DNA of 64,000 nucleotides from Okeania sp. KiyG1 (GCF_014132355.1 NZ_BLZO01000071.1:1-64000), one strand, 5' to 3'. Counted from the first letter of the stretch, positions 1-11,295 are shown. Numbers and translations are program-made. Notes: generated by a model not told the origin, from the sequence alone.

Positions 1-1
1 A

Positions 2-220
2 CCGAACTCAACTATAAATTATTGGCAAATTGACTTACGAAAACCTACACTAATAGTGTTAGGAAATGAGGGGTCTGGTATTTCACAAGATTTACTTGAG
101 TTGGCTGATTATTCTGTCAAGATTCCTTTGGGTAATGAAGTGGAATCTTTGAACGTTGCTGTCTGTACAGCGGTAATTTTGTATGAAGTTCAACGTCAAC
201 GTCAATCTCAATCAAATTAG
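2..220 (+). CDS. SpoU/TrmH-family RNA 2'-O-methyltransferase, C-terminal end (partial)
   Basis: The window opens inside this gene; only the last 72 codons are present, ending TAG. The segment contains IVLGNEGSGIS followed by IPLGNEVESLNVAVCTAV, the two C-terminal SPOUT motifs of the TrmH/SpoU family that form the trefoil-knot SAM pocket. Family members methylate a ribose 2'-OH in rRNA or tRNA. Which RNA is modified (an RlmB-like 23S site is the common annotation) cannot be decided from the tail. Confidence 0.85.
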   Translation, partial: PNSTINYWQIDLRKPTLIVLGNEGSGISQDLLELADYSVKIPLGNEVESLNVAVCTAVILYEVQRQRQSQSN

Positions 221-363
221 TTAAATGATGAACCTATCCCAGTAATAATATTTTGGCTAAAAACCCTAAGTATTTTGATAGTTAAAAACCAAAAATAAAG
301 CTTTCCAGACACATTTTACTTTAACAAATAAGTCGGTGAAAGATAATGGGATAGGTTATTGTA

Positions 364-602
364 TTATTCTGAATCAAGTTCCGATAATGATTTGCTTTGA
401 TGATTTGTCTCCATATATTGGTCTATGTCGGCGATCGCTTCCTCTAATTCTGATAAATTAAGTTTTTGATCTGACTGTTCAGTATCTTGAAGATAAGAAT
501 TAGATTTTTCATTGTTGGCTTCCTCAAGAGAGCTATTCAATTGTTTCTCAAAGGTCTCACTAAATGTTTTTGCTGCCTTACTACGAATATCTTTTTATCC
601 AT
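364..602 (-). pseudogene. Small hypothetical protein, frameshifted after codon 4
   Basis: On the minus strand an acidic ~78-residue reading frame runs from IRSKAAKTFSE through LNLSELEEAIADIDQYME to SELDSE and a TAA stop. The only ATG starts MDKK but is one base out of frame; restoring one A in the A run gives MDKKDIRSKAAKTFSE. The span of 239 nt is one short of a multiple of three, which fits a single-base deletion or a sequencing error. I do not recognise the family. It contains a HIP1 site and lies convergent to the methyltransferase end. Confidence 0.45.
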
Positions 603-681
603 ATTAATTTCTGTCCTTGTTATCTTCTGGTTAAGAGTTCAACTTATTTTTATAAATTATAGGCATACAAACAGCAGGAGT

Positions 682-793
682 CTAGTGCCGCTACGCGGAA
701 GTTAAAAGTCATGCATTTAAAAGTCAAAAGTATTGCTTAGTAAGGCTTTTAGGATTTTGTAACTGGTCAGTTATTTCCGCCATCCTGCACTAG
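682..793. mobile_element. MITE-like element, CTAGTGC family, copy 1
   Basis: The 112-bp element starts CTAGTGC and ends GCACTAG, and an imperfect inverted repeat (GCGGAA in both arms) continues inward. The same ends recur at 35729-35938 with a different, longer interior. It carries no coding capacity. Confidence 0.65.
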
Positions 794-1015
794 ATATTTT
801 ATTTCTAGTATCTTCCCGGAGCAAAAGTTAAATCTGCTCTATATTATTAATTAATAGCTAATATTTTGATGATTTGGGACTTTTGACAATTTTTTTCTAG
901 AGTGCTCGGATTATTAATTTTGACTACCTTTGTTGAGCTTTTAAATTGCCTCTACAATCAATGAAGATTTTAAGTTATTTTTAGCTATCTATCATTCAAA
1001 ATGTATCTAAATTAA

Positions 1016-1130
1016 GTTTATATAGCAATCTTATTTGAGTTGTGAGGTATTGTAGATTTTTAGGGAACAGGGAATGGGAAACACCGAAGCAATAAAATTC
1101 TCAGATCTGATTCCTGATTGCTATATAAAC
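1016..1130. mobile_element. MITE-like element, TATAGCAAT family, copy 1
   Basis: Perfect 15-bp terminal inverted repeats GTTTATATAGCAATC and its complement bound a 115-bp element. Related elements lie at 14411-14562 and 24173-24338, sharing the subterminal motif GAGTTGTGAGATATTGGAGA in part. Confidence 0.65.
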
Positions 1131-1679
1131 AATTTTTAATCAAATAAAATCATTATCCATAGCAGTTTTCATGTTTCATAGAGTACAGAGATTTTGGCTT
1201 AAAGGCAGAAGGCAGCTATGCTGAGGGCAGAAGTTTTTTAGTCTACCTTTGAGAAAACCGTTATAAATAGTAATATAAACTGAATACTCATAGATTTCAG
1301 TATTTTATCTGAAATAATTATATTTGTTTTTTTAAGCTCATTATATCATAAACATATAGCTAAGAATATAGCTAAGAAAGAATTGGTTAGGACATAGACT
1401 AATGAGGAATCTTAGGCTAGAAAATGTTTTTCCAACTGTTCCCTGTTCCCTGCTATAAAAATTTTATTTGTCGCAGCAAAAAAAGACTAAGTCAAGTAAT
1501 GTCTGTATGCAAGGCTAGCTCATACAGACACGAATGAATAGTTTCCCAATATGGATTATGTACTTAATTTTCTCGCTCCTTGTGCTTTAAACTTAATTAT
1601 TGGAGTTTATTTTGGTCAAGAATTAAGTTAATCTGGGATCTAGAGAAAATTAAGTCCAAACAAATCCCAATTAAAATAT

Positions 1680-2177
1680 TTAGCTACATCGCCTAGAAGC
1701 TTTATGGCATATTTGAAAAATTGGCGTGAGATAAATCGGTGGTAAATCTATTGGAGTCGATGTCCAAGGGATTAGCTAAAACCAGATTGAGCAAGTCAAT
1801 TAATGATGCTGGATGGGGACAATTTCTAACTATTTTAACTGTCAAAGCTGTTAGCGCAGCTCCGACCCAGGAGGCAAATGCTGGAGGTGAAGACTATAGC
1901 TGTGAATCTTCAAAAAAAAGAGCCAAAATTGTTCAAATTGTGGTGAAAAAGTTCCCAAAAAATTACCAGAAATAACTCATTCTTGTGCCAATTGCTGTGT
2001 GATTATTGACCGCGATTTGTTTGCGGAGCATGACAAACGGAAATGCAGCAATAAATATCAAAAATAGGGCGGTAGGGCATTCCGTTCTTAGAGCTTCGTG
2101 GAGTCCGACGGGGTACCGGGACTGCGAACCGAGAAGCCCACGCCATACCTTAAAGTTGGCGTGGGAGTATGTCACCT
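1680..2177 (+). mobile_element. Internally deleted IS200/IS605 derivative with TnpB C-terminal remnant
   Basis: The first ~85 bp resemble the left end of the full element at 45920 (CATCGCC...AGAAGC...ATAAATCGG). They are joined directly to the last third of tnp[20 protein letters not shown], then a frameshifted stretch, then IDRDL...[14 protein letters not shown]. The copy finishes with the conserved right end GTGGGAGTATGTCACC. The central catalytic part of TnpB is absent, so it cannot make an active nuclease. Two short palindrome-type inserts sit in the remnant: VSAAPTQEA replaces a single Glu, and FAEHDKR lies inside the final RuvC motif. Confidence 0.75.
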
Positions 2178-2241
2178 ACGTCCCTATAATTTCAAATATT
2201 ATAGTTTTTGCAAACATACAAACAGGTTTTAAAAACAACAG

Positions 2242-3669
2242 ATGACTCAAGAATTTGATTACGACTTAATAATTATTGGTGCAGGTGTTGGTGGACATGG
2301 TGCCGCATTACACGCTACAAGTTGTGGCCTAAAAACAGCTATTGTAGAAGCAGCGGAAATGGGTGGAACTTGTGTTAACCGAGGTTGTATACCATCCAAG
2401 GCGCTCCTAGCAGCATCTGGCAAAGTTCGAGAGTTACGAGATACTCACCACTTAAAAACTCTGGGCATTCAATTAGATAATGTAGTTTACGACCGACAAA
2501 CGATCGCTTCTCATGCTAGTAACATTGTTGACAAAATCAGAGGTGACATGACCAATAGTCTGAAACGTCTAGGTATAGATTTGATTAAAGGCTGGGGGCA
2601 AATGGCAGGTCAACAAAAAGTTATGGTCAAGACAGATAAGGGAGAAGAATACTTTACTGCTAAAGATATTATACTTGCCCCTGGCTCGATTCCATTTGTT
2701 CCTCCTGGAATAGAATTAGATGGTAAAACAGTTTTTACCAGTGATGATGCTTTGAAACTAGATTGGTTGCCACCCTGGGTAGCAATTGTTGGTAGTGGTT
2801 ATATTGGACTGGAGTTTTCTGATATCTATACTGCGCTTGGTTCTGAAATTACAATGATTGAGGCATTAGATAGATTAATGCCTACTTTCGACGAAGATAT
2901 AGCAAAAATTGCACAAAGAGTTCTAATTCAATCCAGAGATATTGAAACTAAGGTTGGTAAGTTAGCTATGAAGGTAACTCCTGGATCTCCGGTAATTATT
3001 GAACTAGCTGATGCTAAAACTAAAGAAGTAGAAGAGGTTCTGGAAGTAGATGCTTGTTTAGTTGCTACAGGTCGCATTCCCTACACAAAAAATTTGGGAC
3101 TAGATTATGTCGGTGTAGAGACTGACCGTCGGGGTTTTATTCCGGTGGATAATAAAATGGCTGTTTTGTCAAGTGGTGAACCTGTACCTAATTTATGGGC
3201 GATCGGCGATGCTACTGGAAAAATGATGTTAGCTCATACAGCTTCAGCTCAAGGTATAACAGTGGTAGAAAATATTTGTGGTCGTCATCGGGATGTCGAT
3301 TATCTTAGTATTCCGGCGGCTGCTTTTACTCATCCAGAAATTAGCTATGTTGGTATGACTGAAACAGCAGCTAAAGATTTAGGAGCAGAGCAAGGGTTTG
3401 AAGTGGCAAGTGTAAGAACTTATTTTAAGGGTAATTCAAAAGCAATTGCTGAAGGAGAAACAGATGGCATTGCTAAGGTAATTTATCGTCAAGATACAGG
3501 AGAATTATTAGGAGTACATATTATTGGCCTTCATGCGTCGGACTTAATTCAAGAAGCAGCAAATGCTATGGCTCAAAAGCAATCTGTTAATCAGTTATCT
3601 TTTAATGTACATACTCATCCTACTTTGTCAGAGGTTTTGGATGAGGCATTTAAAAGAGCAACTGTATAG
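2242..3669 (+). CDS. lpdA: Dihydrolipoyl dehydrogenase (E3)
   Basis: This 475-residue FAD flavoprotein re-oxidises dihydrolipoamide of 2-oxoacid dehydrogenase complexes (pyruvate dehydrogenase in cyanobacteria) and passes electrons to NAD+. An N-terminal GAGVGG dinucleotide motif (residues 13-18) is followed by the redox-active disulfide in [13 protein letters not shown] (Cys44/Cys49). A second Rossmann motif GSGYIG is near residue 180, the FAD motif AIGDATG is near 325, and the C-terminal catalytic HTHPTLSE lies in the dimerisation domain. The length is normal. It is monocistronic, sitting between two transposon relics. The ATG at 2242 directly begins the family N-terminus. Confidence 0.97.
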   Translation: MTQEFDYDLIIIGAGVGGHGAALHATSCGLKTAIVEAAEMGGTCVNRGCIPSKALLAASGKVRELRDTHHLKTLGIQLDNVVYDRQTIASHASNIVDKIRGDMTNSLKRLGIDLIKGWGQMAGQQKVMVKTDKGEEYFTAKDIILAPGSIPFVPPGIELDGKTVFTSDDALKLDWLPPWVAIVGSGYIGLEFSDIYTALGSEITMIEALDRLMPTFDEDIAKIAQRVLIQSRDIETKVGKLAMKVTPGSPVIIELADAKTKEVEEVLEVDACLVATGRIPYTKNLGLDYVGVETDRRGFIPVDNKMAVLSSGEPVPNLWAIGDATGKMMLAHTASAQGITVVENICGRHRDVDYLSIPAAAFTHPEISYVGMTETAAKDLGAEQGFEVASVRTYFKGNSKAIAEGETDGIAKVIYRQDTGELLGVHIIGLHASDLIQEAANAMAQKQSVNQLSFNVHTHPTLSEVLDEAFKRATV

Positions 3670-3927
3670 TTAGGGTTTGCTGAAAAAAGTATAGTGTGGG
3701 GACCCACCCCTAACCCCTCTCAGTAGGGGAAGTGTGGGGAGGGTGGGGAGGAGAAAGTAGGAACAGAGAAAGTAGGAGGAATAATTTTAGCTGTATCTTT
3801 ACTGTGTTTGTCTGCCTATCCTAACTTTTTGGCCACTCTAGCTGAAAAGTTGGCACTTTTTTTCCCTCCAAAAAGGCTAAAACTTTGATCTGTCAGTGCT
3901 TTGAGATTTAATCAGCCAACCCTAGTT
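3670..3927. mobile_element. MITE, TTAGGGTTTGCTGA family, copy 1
   Basis: The ends TTAGGGTTTGCTGA and TCAGCCAACCCTAGT form terminal inverted repeats. The interior has a G/C-skewed CCCACCCCTAACCCCT tract and the conserved CAAAAAGGCTAAA segment seen in all copies. It lies 1 bp downstream of the lpdA stop and may supply 3' RNA structure. Confidence 0.7.
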
Positions 3928-4217
3928 ATAGCAGGGAACAGGGAACAGCGGTGCGACCCCGCGACGACGATAGTCGCACCTGGTAGCGCACTCCTGTGAG
4001 GGAACAGTAGGAAAAATATGTCCCTGTCTAAGGTTTATCATCAGCATAAATTTTAACCAACTTGTTCTTTGCTATAGTTATTAATTTCAAGAAAATTGTT
4101 ATATTTAGTCTCCATAACTGATATAGCAATTTAGTATTCAGTAATCATTTTTTTTGTTTCTCAGGATTTAATTTTGCTTTGAAAGTTAGTAACTATAACT
4201 TTAGCAAATTAAGAAAT

Positions 4218-4308
4218 CAGGACTTACGCAGAGACTCTACATATAGCGAGGGCGAATACCATTCGCCCCTACAAATGGTGGTTTCAAAGTCAATTTGTGT
4301 AAGTCCTG
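4218..4308. mobile_element. MITE-like element with CAGGACTTAC ends
   Basis: The 91-bp sequence is bounded by CAGGACTTACGCAGA and GTGTAAGTCCTG. Its centre carries one copy of the GGGCGAAT...ATTCGCCC palindrome that is amplified into an array at 15632-16299. This is the only copy of these ends I see in the window. Confidence 0.5.
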
Positions 4309-4319
4309 GAAATGCTATA

Positions 4320-4920
4320 CTACCAAACATTGAAAATTTAAAGACTACAAAAAGAATCATTCTGAAAAAGCTTTGTAATAAGAGAGAATTCAAAATCAAT
4401 AATTATCTCGCGTATTGCATCCAGTTTGATGATTGATACCCTGATTAATGAGAAAATACGATCATTGATAATAGGGCACAATGAAGACTGGAAGGAAAAG
4501 ATAAACTTAGGGAAAAGAAACAATCATAATTTTGTATGTATCCCCTATAACAGGTTAATTGAAATGTTATCTTATAAAGCCAAGATGGTAAGGATAAATG
4601 TAATTATTACAGAATAATCTTATACCTCAAAAGCAAGTTTTATAGATAATGATTTTCTTCCAGTGTACAAGAAAGACAAAAAAAATCAAATCATTTTTTC
4701 AGGAAAAAGAGTAAAGCGATGCAGCGCGGCCAAAGGGGGTTTCCCCCATGAGCGACTGCATCAAGACAAAGAAGTTTGTATCGTACCGCCAACAAAGGAT
4801 TAATCAATGAGTTGCGTGAACGGTTCTCTAAACATTATTAGAAAAGCAGCTCCCTTTTGTCTTTGACCATGAAAAGCGAGGGTGTTGTAGTGCCTCCTCC
4901 GGAGGAGCTGCGCTAACACC
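4320..4920 (+). pseudogene. Decayed TnpB (IS200/IS605, IS891/IS1341 type)
   Basis: Consecutive fragments in shifting frames read LCNKREFKINNYL, then SLIIGHNEDWKEKINLGKR and FVCIPYNRLIEMLSYKA, then a TAA replacing the Glu codon of ITE(E)SYTSKASF, then FLPVYKKDKKNQIIFSGKR and finally VNGSLNIIRKAAP. This order matches the C-terminal half of TnpB. A palindromic repeat (CGATGCAGCGCGG...GACTGCATCAAGAC) interrupts it near 4718-4768. It has at least two frameshifts and a nonsense codon, so it is not functional. Confidence 0.7.
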
Positions 4921-5053
4921 CAGTTAAGGTAAAACTTGCAAAATAAGAATATGTCTTATCTGACTATATTTTTATCAACTATAAGGATATCGGTTAGTAT
5001 ATTCCTTTAATTTTCAGGAGTTAAGCTTCAAAAATTACTACTTGTTTAAGACT

Positions 5054-5145
5054 ATAGCAAGCAATGATTTGATGTTTAACTTATGTTGATGATGAACCTG
5101 AGACAGAGAAAAACTTTTGCTACTGTTCCTTGTTCCTTGCTATAC
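5054..5145. repeat. Possible short inverted-repeat element (TATAGCAAG ends)
   Basis: TATAGCAAGCAA on the left and TTCCTTGCTATA on the right make a weak terminal inverted repeat directly before trpC. It resembles the TATAGCAAT family but lacks its subterminal motif. Confidence 0.35.
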
Positions 5146-5176
5146 CAAAAATAGGAAATTATCAATACAAAATATA

Positions 5177-6061
5177 ATGCAAATTCGTCGCCGACCGCCA
5201 ACTTCAGCAGTAGAAATGGGTAGTTTACGCTATGAAGTGGCTTTACCAAATTCAAAACCTCAAAATATTCTGGAAGAAATTGTTTGGTATAAAGAAAAAG
5301 AGGTAGATTCTCTGCGGGATAAACAGTCATTAATTGAGTTAAAAAAGAAAATCAACTCAATGTCTGCTCCTCTGGATTTTTTAGCTATCCTATCCGCAGG
5401 AAAAACTCAACCTGCTGTAATTGCTGAAGTTAAAAAAGCTTCTCCTAGTAAAGGGATAATTAGAGAATATTTTGAACCAGTTACTATAGCTAAAGCATAT
5501 CAAGAAAATGGTGCAACTTGTATTTCGGTTTTGACAGACACAAAATTCTTTCAAGGTAGCTTTGAATATTTGTCAAATATTAGGAAAAATGTTGACTTAC
5601 CACTACTGTGTAAAGACTTTCTGATTTATCCATATCAAATATATCTTGCTCGTTTATATGGAGCTGATGCTGTACTACTAATTGCGGCAATTTTATCAGA
5701 CCAAGATTTAAAGTATTTTATCAAGATAGTTAATGCTTTAGGAATGACTGCTTTAGTTGAGGTTCATAGTTTAACAGAGTTAGACCGGGTATTGGCAATA
5801 GAAGGAGTTAAGTTAGTAGGTATAAATAATCGCAACTTAGCAGATTTTTCAGTAGATTTACAAACAACTTGTAAATTAATGGAAGCTAGGAAGAAAGAGT
5901 TAGAAAAACTTGGTATTTTAGTAGTAAGTGAATCAGGAATACATGGATATCAAGATGTAAATATTGTTAAAAATGTTGGTGTGGATGCTGTTTTAATAGG
6001 TGAGTCTCTGATGAAAAAAGCAGACCCAGGTGCAGCATTGCTACAGTTATTTACCGAATAA
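5177..6061 (+). CDS. trpC: Indole-3-glycerol phosphate synthase
   Basis: This 294-residue TIM-barrel enzyme decarboxylates and cyclises CdRP to indole-3-glycerol phosphate in tryptophan synthesis. Diagnostic motifs in order are [11 protein letters not shown] (substrate Lys), [41 protein letters not shown] and VVSESGI, ending with a phosphate-binding [13 protein letters not shown] start at the ATG of [15 protein letters not shown], the usual cyanobacterial N-terminus. An upstream in-frame ATG at 5117 would add 20 residues that fall partly in repeat sequence. It is not in a trp operon here. Confidence 0.95.
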   Translation: MQIRRRPPTSAVEMGSLRYEVALPNSKPQNILEEIVWYKEKEVDSLRDKQSLIELKKKINSMSAPLDFLAILSAGKTQPAVIAEVKKASPSKGIIREYFEPVTIAKAYQENGATCISVLTDTKFFQGSFEYLSNIRKNVDLPLLCKDFLIYPYQIYLARLYGADAVLLIAAILSDQDLKYFIKIVNALGMTALVEVHSLTELDRVLAIEGVKLVGINNRNLADFSVDLQTTCKLMEARKKELEKLGILVVSESGIHGYQDVNIVKNVGVDAVLIGESLMKKADPGAALLQLFTE

Positions 6062-6165
6062 TTAAGGGGTAAAGCTCTCCTTTAACTGCACAAAAGTCTG
6101 TCACTCTACAAGGAGAGAAAAGAAATGAGACACATGATAGAGTTATCAAAAAAATTACCGAATAA

Positions 6166-6441
<276 letters not shown>

Positions 6442-6552
6442 TAAACTTTAAACCCTCTCCTTGAAACTTGAAAGGAGCAAAAAATCCTTTTATTTAGTCC
6501 TATTCTTTTCATAAGAGGTAATTATTAATTATTAATTTTTGAATATCTCATT

Positions 6553-6653
6553 AGACATCTCCTCCAAAAGAGGGAGTAGAGAGTAGGGAGTAGAGAGAAA
6601 TAATTGATGATTTATGTACGATAATTGATTTGACTTTTGATTATTGGAGATAC
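6553..6653. mobile_element. MITE, AGACATCTCC family
   Basis: The element runs from AGACATCTCCTCCAAAAGAG to TTTTGATTATTGGAGATA, about 100 bp. Relatives are at 13459-13578, 39445-39551, 52909-53005 and 59206-59325, and inside every unit of the 205-bp array at 29069-30389. Confidence 0.6.
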
Positions 6654-7235
6654 AGCATTTTTTCAGGTAAATGAGGTACAAATATGAACGATAAAGTGAA
6701 TGCAAGTGCGGGTATTTTGCCCACGACTGGTGTACTAATATGAAATACCCTGTATCTATTTGCTGTCCTCAGTCTTTATGAAAAATTTCCCCATAACATA
6801 ACCTCAAATAATACTAAATCCTATTTTGATTAGGTTACTCTAGGAACAGAGAAAAATTATAAATCTGTTCGATCTACTGAACTCGGTATTAAGATGAAAA
6901 TTAAATCTTATTTGCTTAAACCACATAAACTATATATAGTTGTCCTGAATAGGTTTTGCACAGATGTTAGTTATCTAAATACTTATGGTTACTTATCTTG
7001 ATATGTAGCTAATGTTCATATTCTATCTTAGTGATTTATCTCAATATTTGTTGAAGCTTCATCCATGATGTCTACAATTAGTTGGGCTTAATACCCATAA
7101 ATTTTTTCTTTCTTCCTTCTTCCTTCTTCCTTCTTCAAGAAGAATTACTAATACAGCAACTCTATGATTTCTATTTATTTTTGAAATTATCGCATAGCAC
7201 AATTAACCAATCTGTAAACCTTTATAAATAAAACT

Positions 7236-7466
7236 ATGGAAGCAATACCAGTTCCCTCCCGTATCCATTATGAACTACTACTTCAGTTATTAGAAAAAAA
7301 GACGATTTTAGCAGTAGACTATAATACAAAGCAGCACGCAAAAGCACGGGAACTTATTGTAACTGTGAGAAAAGCTTTAGCGCTACAAAAACAATTAGAA
7401 GACATTTGCAAGCAAGCAAATTTACCCATTGAATATCAATGGTCTCTTAATGAAACAGAAAAATAA
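7236..7466 (+). CDS. Small conserved cyanobacterial protein (probably DUF5340)
   Basis: The 76-residue protein begins MEAIPVPSRIHYELLLQLLE, is mostly helical by eye, and has no membrane segment or signal peptide. The pattern PxPSxIHYELLLQLLE fits my memory of the cyanobacterial family DUF5340; no function is known. It stands alone, with about 1 kb of gene-free DNA on each side, yet keeps a clean frame, which argues that it is real. Confidence 0.7.
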   Translation: MEAIPVPSRIHYELLLQLLEKKTILAVDYNTKQHAKARELIVTVRKALALQKQLEDICKQANLPIEYQWSLNETEK

Positions 7467-8464
7467 ATATTACAGCGTATTTGGTGGTTTATGAAGCACA
7501 GTAGGGAGAAGAGAGTAGGGAGTAGGGAATAAGAAAGAACATAGTTTTTTCCATCGGCGAGTATGCGTTTTAAATAAGCTTTCATTATTGGGACACTAAA
7601 CTACTGTGCCACATTTACATGAAATCTGCTGTAAGTGCATTAAAGCAAGCAAAAAAAAGGTATCTATGAGCTTAATAATACTCAAAAATTAATATCTAAT
7701 ACTTTTGAGAACCCGAAGGTGGAATTGTTCAAGAATTTAGAATTTAGAATGCGCGAATTTAGAATTACCTCTCTTTGAAAAGAAGAGGATTGACGAACAG
7801 GAAAATTTTTATTTATTATCCCCTTAAAAGGGGAGGCTTTAAACCACAATATTTCGGTAATTAATAACTTCACTAAATAAAACCTAGAATAAAATTACCA
7901 ATGGATAATTAATTAACAATCATTCATTAATTAAACTTGAAAGTCTCTTGATTTTAAGAATCAATAAAAAAGCACACACTTCCTTTTTTTGATCAATCCT
8001 CTATTTCAAAGGAAGAAGTAATGATAAATTCTTGATTTCGCCTATCCAATTAATACAATTATTAAGGAATTAACTATTTATTAATTAGCTCAATGTAATA
8101 TTTTTAGTAATGATTAGGGGAATTTAATACAGTTAGTATTTCCGCGATAATTTGTGAAATTATTCAAAATCATTACTTATAACAACAAAAACTTTGTGAT
8201 TACTTTTAACTTCTAACTTTTACCAGATAAATAGTTGCTTTAATCATTGAATTATCCGTTAATATCTTAAATGTAAATTCTATAGAAAGAAAAATCAAAA
8301 ATCTCCTAAAAAAATAATTAAAATTAAATAACTCCTCAAATAACTAAAACTTTATTTTTATTAAGTGGGAATCTTAAAGAAAAATAAGTTTTTTAAATAA
8401 AATGCTTCTCAATCAATAAACATATAAACTAACTCAAGTAAAACAAAACAAAGGAATAGAAATA
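7467..8464. other. AT-rich gap, no gene seen
   Basis: Apart from the element at 7763-7865 there is only very AT-rich sequence. The region just upstream of 8465 probably includes the promoter of the aminotransferase gene, but no clear boxes can be assigned. Confidence 0.55.
7763..7865. mobile_element. MITE-like element, TTACCGAATAATT family, copy 1
   Basis: Its arms ATTACCTCTC...AAGAGGATTGA and CCCTTAAAAGGGGAGGC...TTTCGGTAA match the copies at 20800, 42040, 45708, 56302 and 62517. Each copy has two internal hairpins with an AGAGG/CCTCT core. Confidence 0.6.
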
Positions 8465-9622
8465 ATGAATGACAAACTAATGTTAATGATTCCTGGGCCT
8501 ACTCCAGTACCAGAAACAGCATTACTAGCTATGGCCAAACATCCAATCGGCCATAGAAGCAGTGACTTTTCCAAAATTATGGCAGAGGTGACAGAAAACC
8601 TTAAATGGCTACATCAAACAAAAAATGATGTGCTAGTTTTAGCATCTAGTGGAACTGGGGCTATGGAAGCAGGTATAATTAACTTCCTAAGTCCAGGCGA
8701 TCGCGTACTATGTGGATGTAATGGTAAATTTGGCGATCGCTGGGCAGAAGTAGCTACTGCCTATGGTCTAGAAGTCGAAAAAATCACAGCAGAATGGGGC
8801 CAACCTCTGGACTCGGAAAAATTTCGTGAACAACTAGAAGCAGATAAAGATAAAAAAATCAAGGCGGTCATTATCACCCATAGTGAAACTTCTACAGGTG
8901 TTCTCAACGACCTAAAAACTATTAATAGTTATGTTAAAGCTCATGGTGAAGCATTAATTATAGTAGATGCCGTCACCAGTATTGGGGCAGTCAATATACC
9001 AGTAGATGAATTAGGTCTTGATGTTGTTGCTTCAGGTTCTCAAAAAGGTTATATGATACCCCCTGGTTTAGCTTTTGTATCAGTGGGTGCTAAAGCTTGG
9101 ACTGCATATGAAACGGCCAAATTACCACGTTACTATCTTGACTTGGGTAAGTATCGTAAAGATGCAGCTAAAAATACTACACCTTTTACCCCGCCAGTAA
9201 ATTTATTCTTTGCCTTGCAAGCTACACTTAGAATGATGCAGGATGAAGGATTAGAAAATATATTTGCTCGGCATCAACGTTTAATGACTACGACTCGTGC
9301 AGCAGTCAAAGCTTTAGGGTTGCCCCTGTTTGGGCCAGATGCAGTAGCTAGTCCTGCTATTACGGCAGTTGCTCCTCCACCAGAAATAGACGCTGAAAAA
9401 ATACGGACTATTGTAAGTAAGCGTTTTGATATTGCTTTAGCTGGTGGACAAAACCACTTGAAAGGGAAAATTTTCCGTATTGGACATTTGGGTTTTGTTA
9501 GCGAACGAGATATTCTCACCGCTATCTCTGCATTAGAAGTTGCTTTGCGAGAGTTGGGATATGAAGCTTTTACTCCAGGAGCAGGTGTAGCTGCTGCTTC
9601 TAGGGTTTTAGCAGAGTTATAA
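8465..9622 (+). CDS. Class V (alanine--glyoxylate/serine--pyruvate type) aminotransferase
   Basis: This 385-residue PLP enzyme of the class V superfamily opens with MIPGPTPVPETALLAMA and HRSSDF, both typical of alanine--glyoxylate/serine--glyoxylate aminotransferases. LASSGTGAMEAGI contacts the cofactor phosphate, VDAVTSIG holds the PLP-pyridine Asp, and SGSQKGYMIPPG carries the Schiff-base Lys (near residue 195). The cyanobacterial orthologue has historically also been called a soluble hydrogenase 42-kDa subunit. The true amino donor is not decidable here. A purine-rich AAAGGAAT lies before the ATG. Confidence 0.9.
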   Translation: MNDKLMLMIPGPTPVPETALLAMAKHPIGHRSSDFSKIMAEVTENLKWLHQTKNDVLVLASSGTGAMEAGIINFLSPGDRVLCGCNGKFGDRWAEVATAYGLEVEKITAEWGQPLDSEKFREQLEADKDKKIKAVIITHSETSTGVLNDLKTINSYVKAHGEALIIVDAVTSIGAVNIPVDELGLDVVASGSQKGYMIPPGLAFVSVGAKAWTAYETAKLPRYYLDLGKYRKDAAKNTTPFTPPVNLFFALQATLRMMQDEGLENIFARHQRLMTTTRAAVKALGLPLFGPDAVASPAITAVAPPPEIDAEKIRTIVSKRFDIALAGGQNHLKGKIFRIGHLGFVSERDILTAISALEVALRELGYEAFTPGAGVAAASRVLAEL

Positions 9623-9630
9623 TTTAGCAT

Positions 9631-9712
9631 CTAAAATTTTGCAATAGTTAGGGGGGGGTTCCACGTTAAATTAATGAGTCTTAACAAATTTAGATGAACC
9701 CGCCTCCACCCC
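9631..9712. repeat. Dispersed ~80-bp repeat, copy 1
   Basis: The stretch from CTAAAATTTTGCAATAGT to GATGAACCCGCCTCCACCCC recurs in inverted orientation at 30516-30597 with few differences. It sits just behind the aminotransferase stop. Confidence 0.6.
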
Positions 9713-9882
9713 ATTAATGAAGTCAGAAGTCAGAAGTCAGAAGTCAGAAGTTATTTTTGTAACGGGGATTTTAGGAATTCTCCAAAAATATTTCGCCTTA
9801 AAAGGTGGGGTTGCGCGACCCAATCCTGTTTGATAATCTAACCCTAGCTACATATTGAAGAACCATTATTTTCAACGTTTAA

Positions 9883-10171
<289 letters not shown>

Positions 10172-10489
10172 TAGAGATTTTAAATTGAGTTCTGAACTAG
10201 AGTTAAATTGATTATTTCTAGTAATTATTCTGTAAGTATTCTGTAAGTATTCAGCTGTTAGCTATCAGCTTAGGGCAATAAGACTCCCTCCTGAAGGAAG
10301 TGTTTAAATCAAAATAGACTTTAAGGTTAAATAAACCTGCTTTTGTAAGATTTAATTATGACTGGATTCTGGCTTAATAAGAACCCTTAAAATAGGGTTT
10401 AAATCAACCTCAAAAACAATAGCTGATAGCTGATAGATGACGGCTGTTTGCGCAGCATTACCTAGAAAATGCCTACATTATTCTGGCAT

Positions 10490-10717
10490 TCAATTGAAAT
10501 CATAAGTGGTTTCTAGCCAATCAAATATTTTATCTAATTGCTCTAGAGTAACTAAACCGTATTGCCATAATATCATTGGTAAAGCACTGAAGTCTGGTTT
10601 ACGATCTACTAATGTTGAACTAATACTAGCTCTTTCAGCAACTGCTATAGAAGCTGAAGAAATAGATAAATCATCTTTCAAGAAATGGATAAAGCGAGCA
10701 TAATTATTTGGTGTCAT
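10490..10717 (-). CDS. DUF2949 family protein
   Basis: The 75-residue cyanobacterial protein has the family signature ALPMILWQYGLVTLEQLDKIFDWLE at its C-terminus and the N-terminal RFIHFLKDDLSIS helix. Its function is unknown. The middle (ERASISSTLVDRKPDFS) is more polar and variable. A purine-rich AGGAGGT stretch lies 8 nt before the ATG, a good ribosome site. Nothing is adjacent on the same strand, so it is probably monocistronic. Confidence 0.9.
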   Translation of the reverse strand: MTPNNYARFIHFLKDDLSISSASIAVAERASISSTLVDRKPDFSALPMILWQYGLVTLEQLDKIFDWLETTYDFN

Positions 10718-11295
10718 TTTTCTTTACCTCCTATTTTTCAGACACCACTCTCTTTGCAACTCTTGTTTACAAGAGAATATATAGAGTCACATATTTAAGA
10801 GAATTATGATGTCAATAAAATTAATATTTTTTGGGTATATTATCGATAGTTATTTACTATCATCAAGCAATAATTTTTCTTGGGTATTGCTAGATATGCC
10901 AGTTTTTTATCTGTTTACTAAACTCTGCATTTTTTCCAAAAATTTAGACTGAAACTCAACTATAACTACTACTCCTGGACTATACGAAGTTTTGAGAATA
11001 GCTCGGTTTGAATCTACATAAGTTGCATCAGCTATTCCGCAAAACTAGCTATTTAATTTCTAGAAATATTTAGTGAAATTATTGTTACTCAAAATGTATA
11101 TACATTCAGGTTGAAAAACAGTTCACTATCTTTCTTATCATTACAGAATGCTTTCTATTGACTTCTCTCTTTAGTCAAAAGATATAAATGGCGCAGACAC
11201 AGTATCTAAGTAGGTAGTTGCCTTTTTTCAAACTATTACTACTTACGAAGCTAAACTTGCTCGAGTCAATTTTTGGCAAAATAACTACTTTCTTT

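Larger units (their letters stand above)
603..1679. other. Gene-poor AT-rich interval
   Basis: No convincing gene is visible. The interval holds the CTAGTGC element (682-793), a TATAGCAAT element (1016-1130) and stretches of low-complexity AT sequence. A 72-codon open frame at 487-705 overlaps the opposite-strand small gene and looks fortuitous. Confidence 0.6.

Noticed and set aside
487-705. 72-codon plus-strand ORF
   Set aside because: Overlaps a more protein-like minus-strand frame and runs into the CTAGTGC element; no family resemblance.
1963-2245. ORFs on both strands upstream of lpdA
   Set aside because: They cover the TnpB remnant and right-end scaffold; neither frame matches TnpB over its length.
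9274-9630. 118-codon antisense ORF in the aminotransferase gene
   Set aside because: Shadow of a gene with unambiguous family motifs on the other strand.
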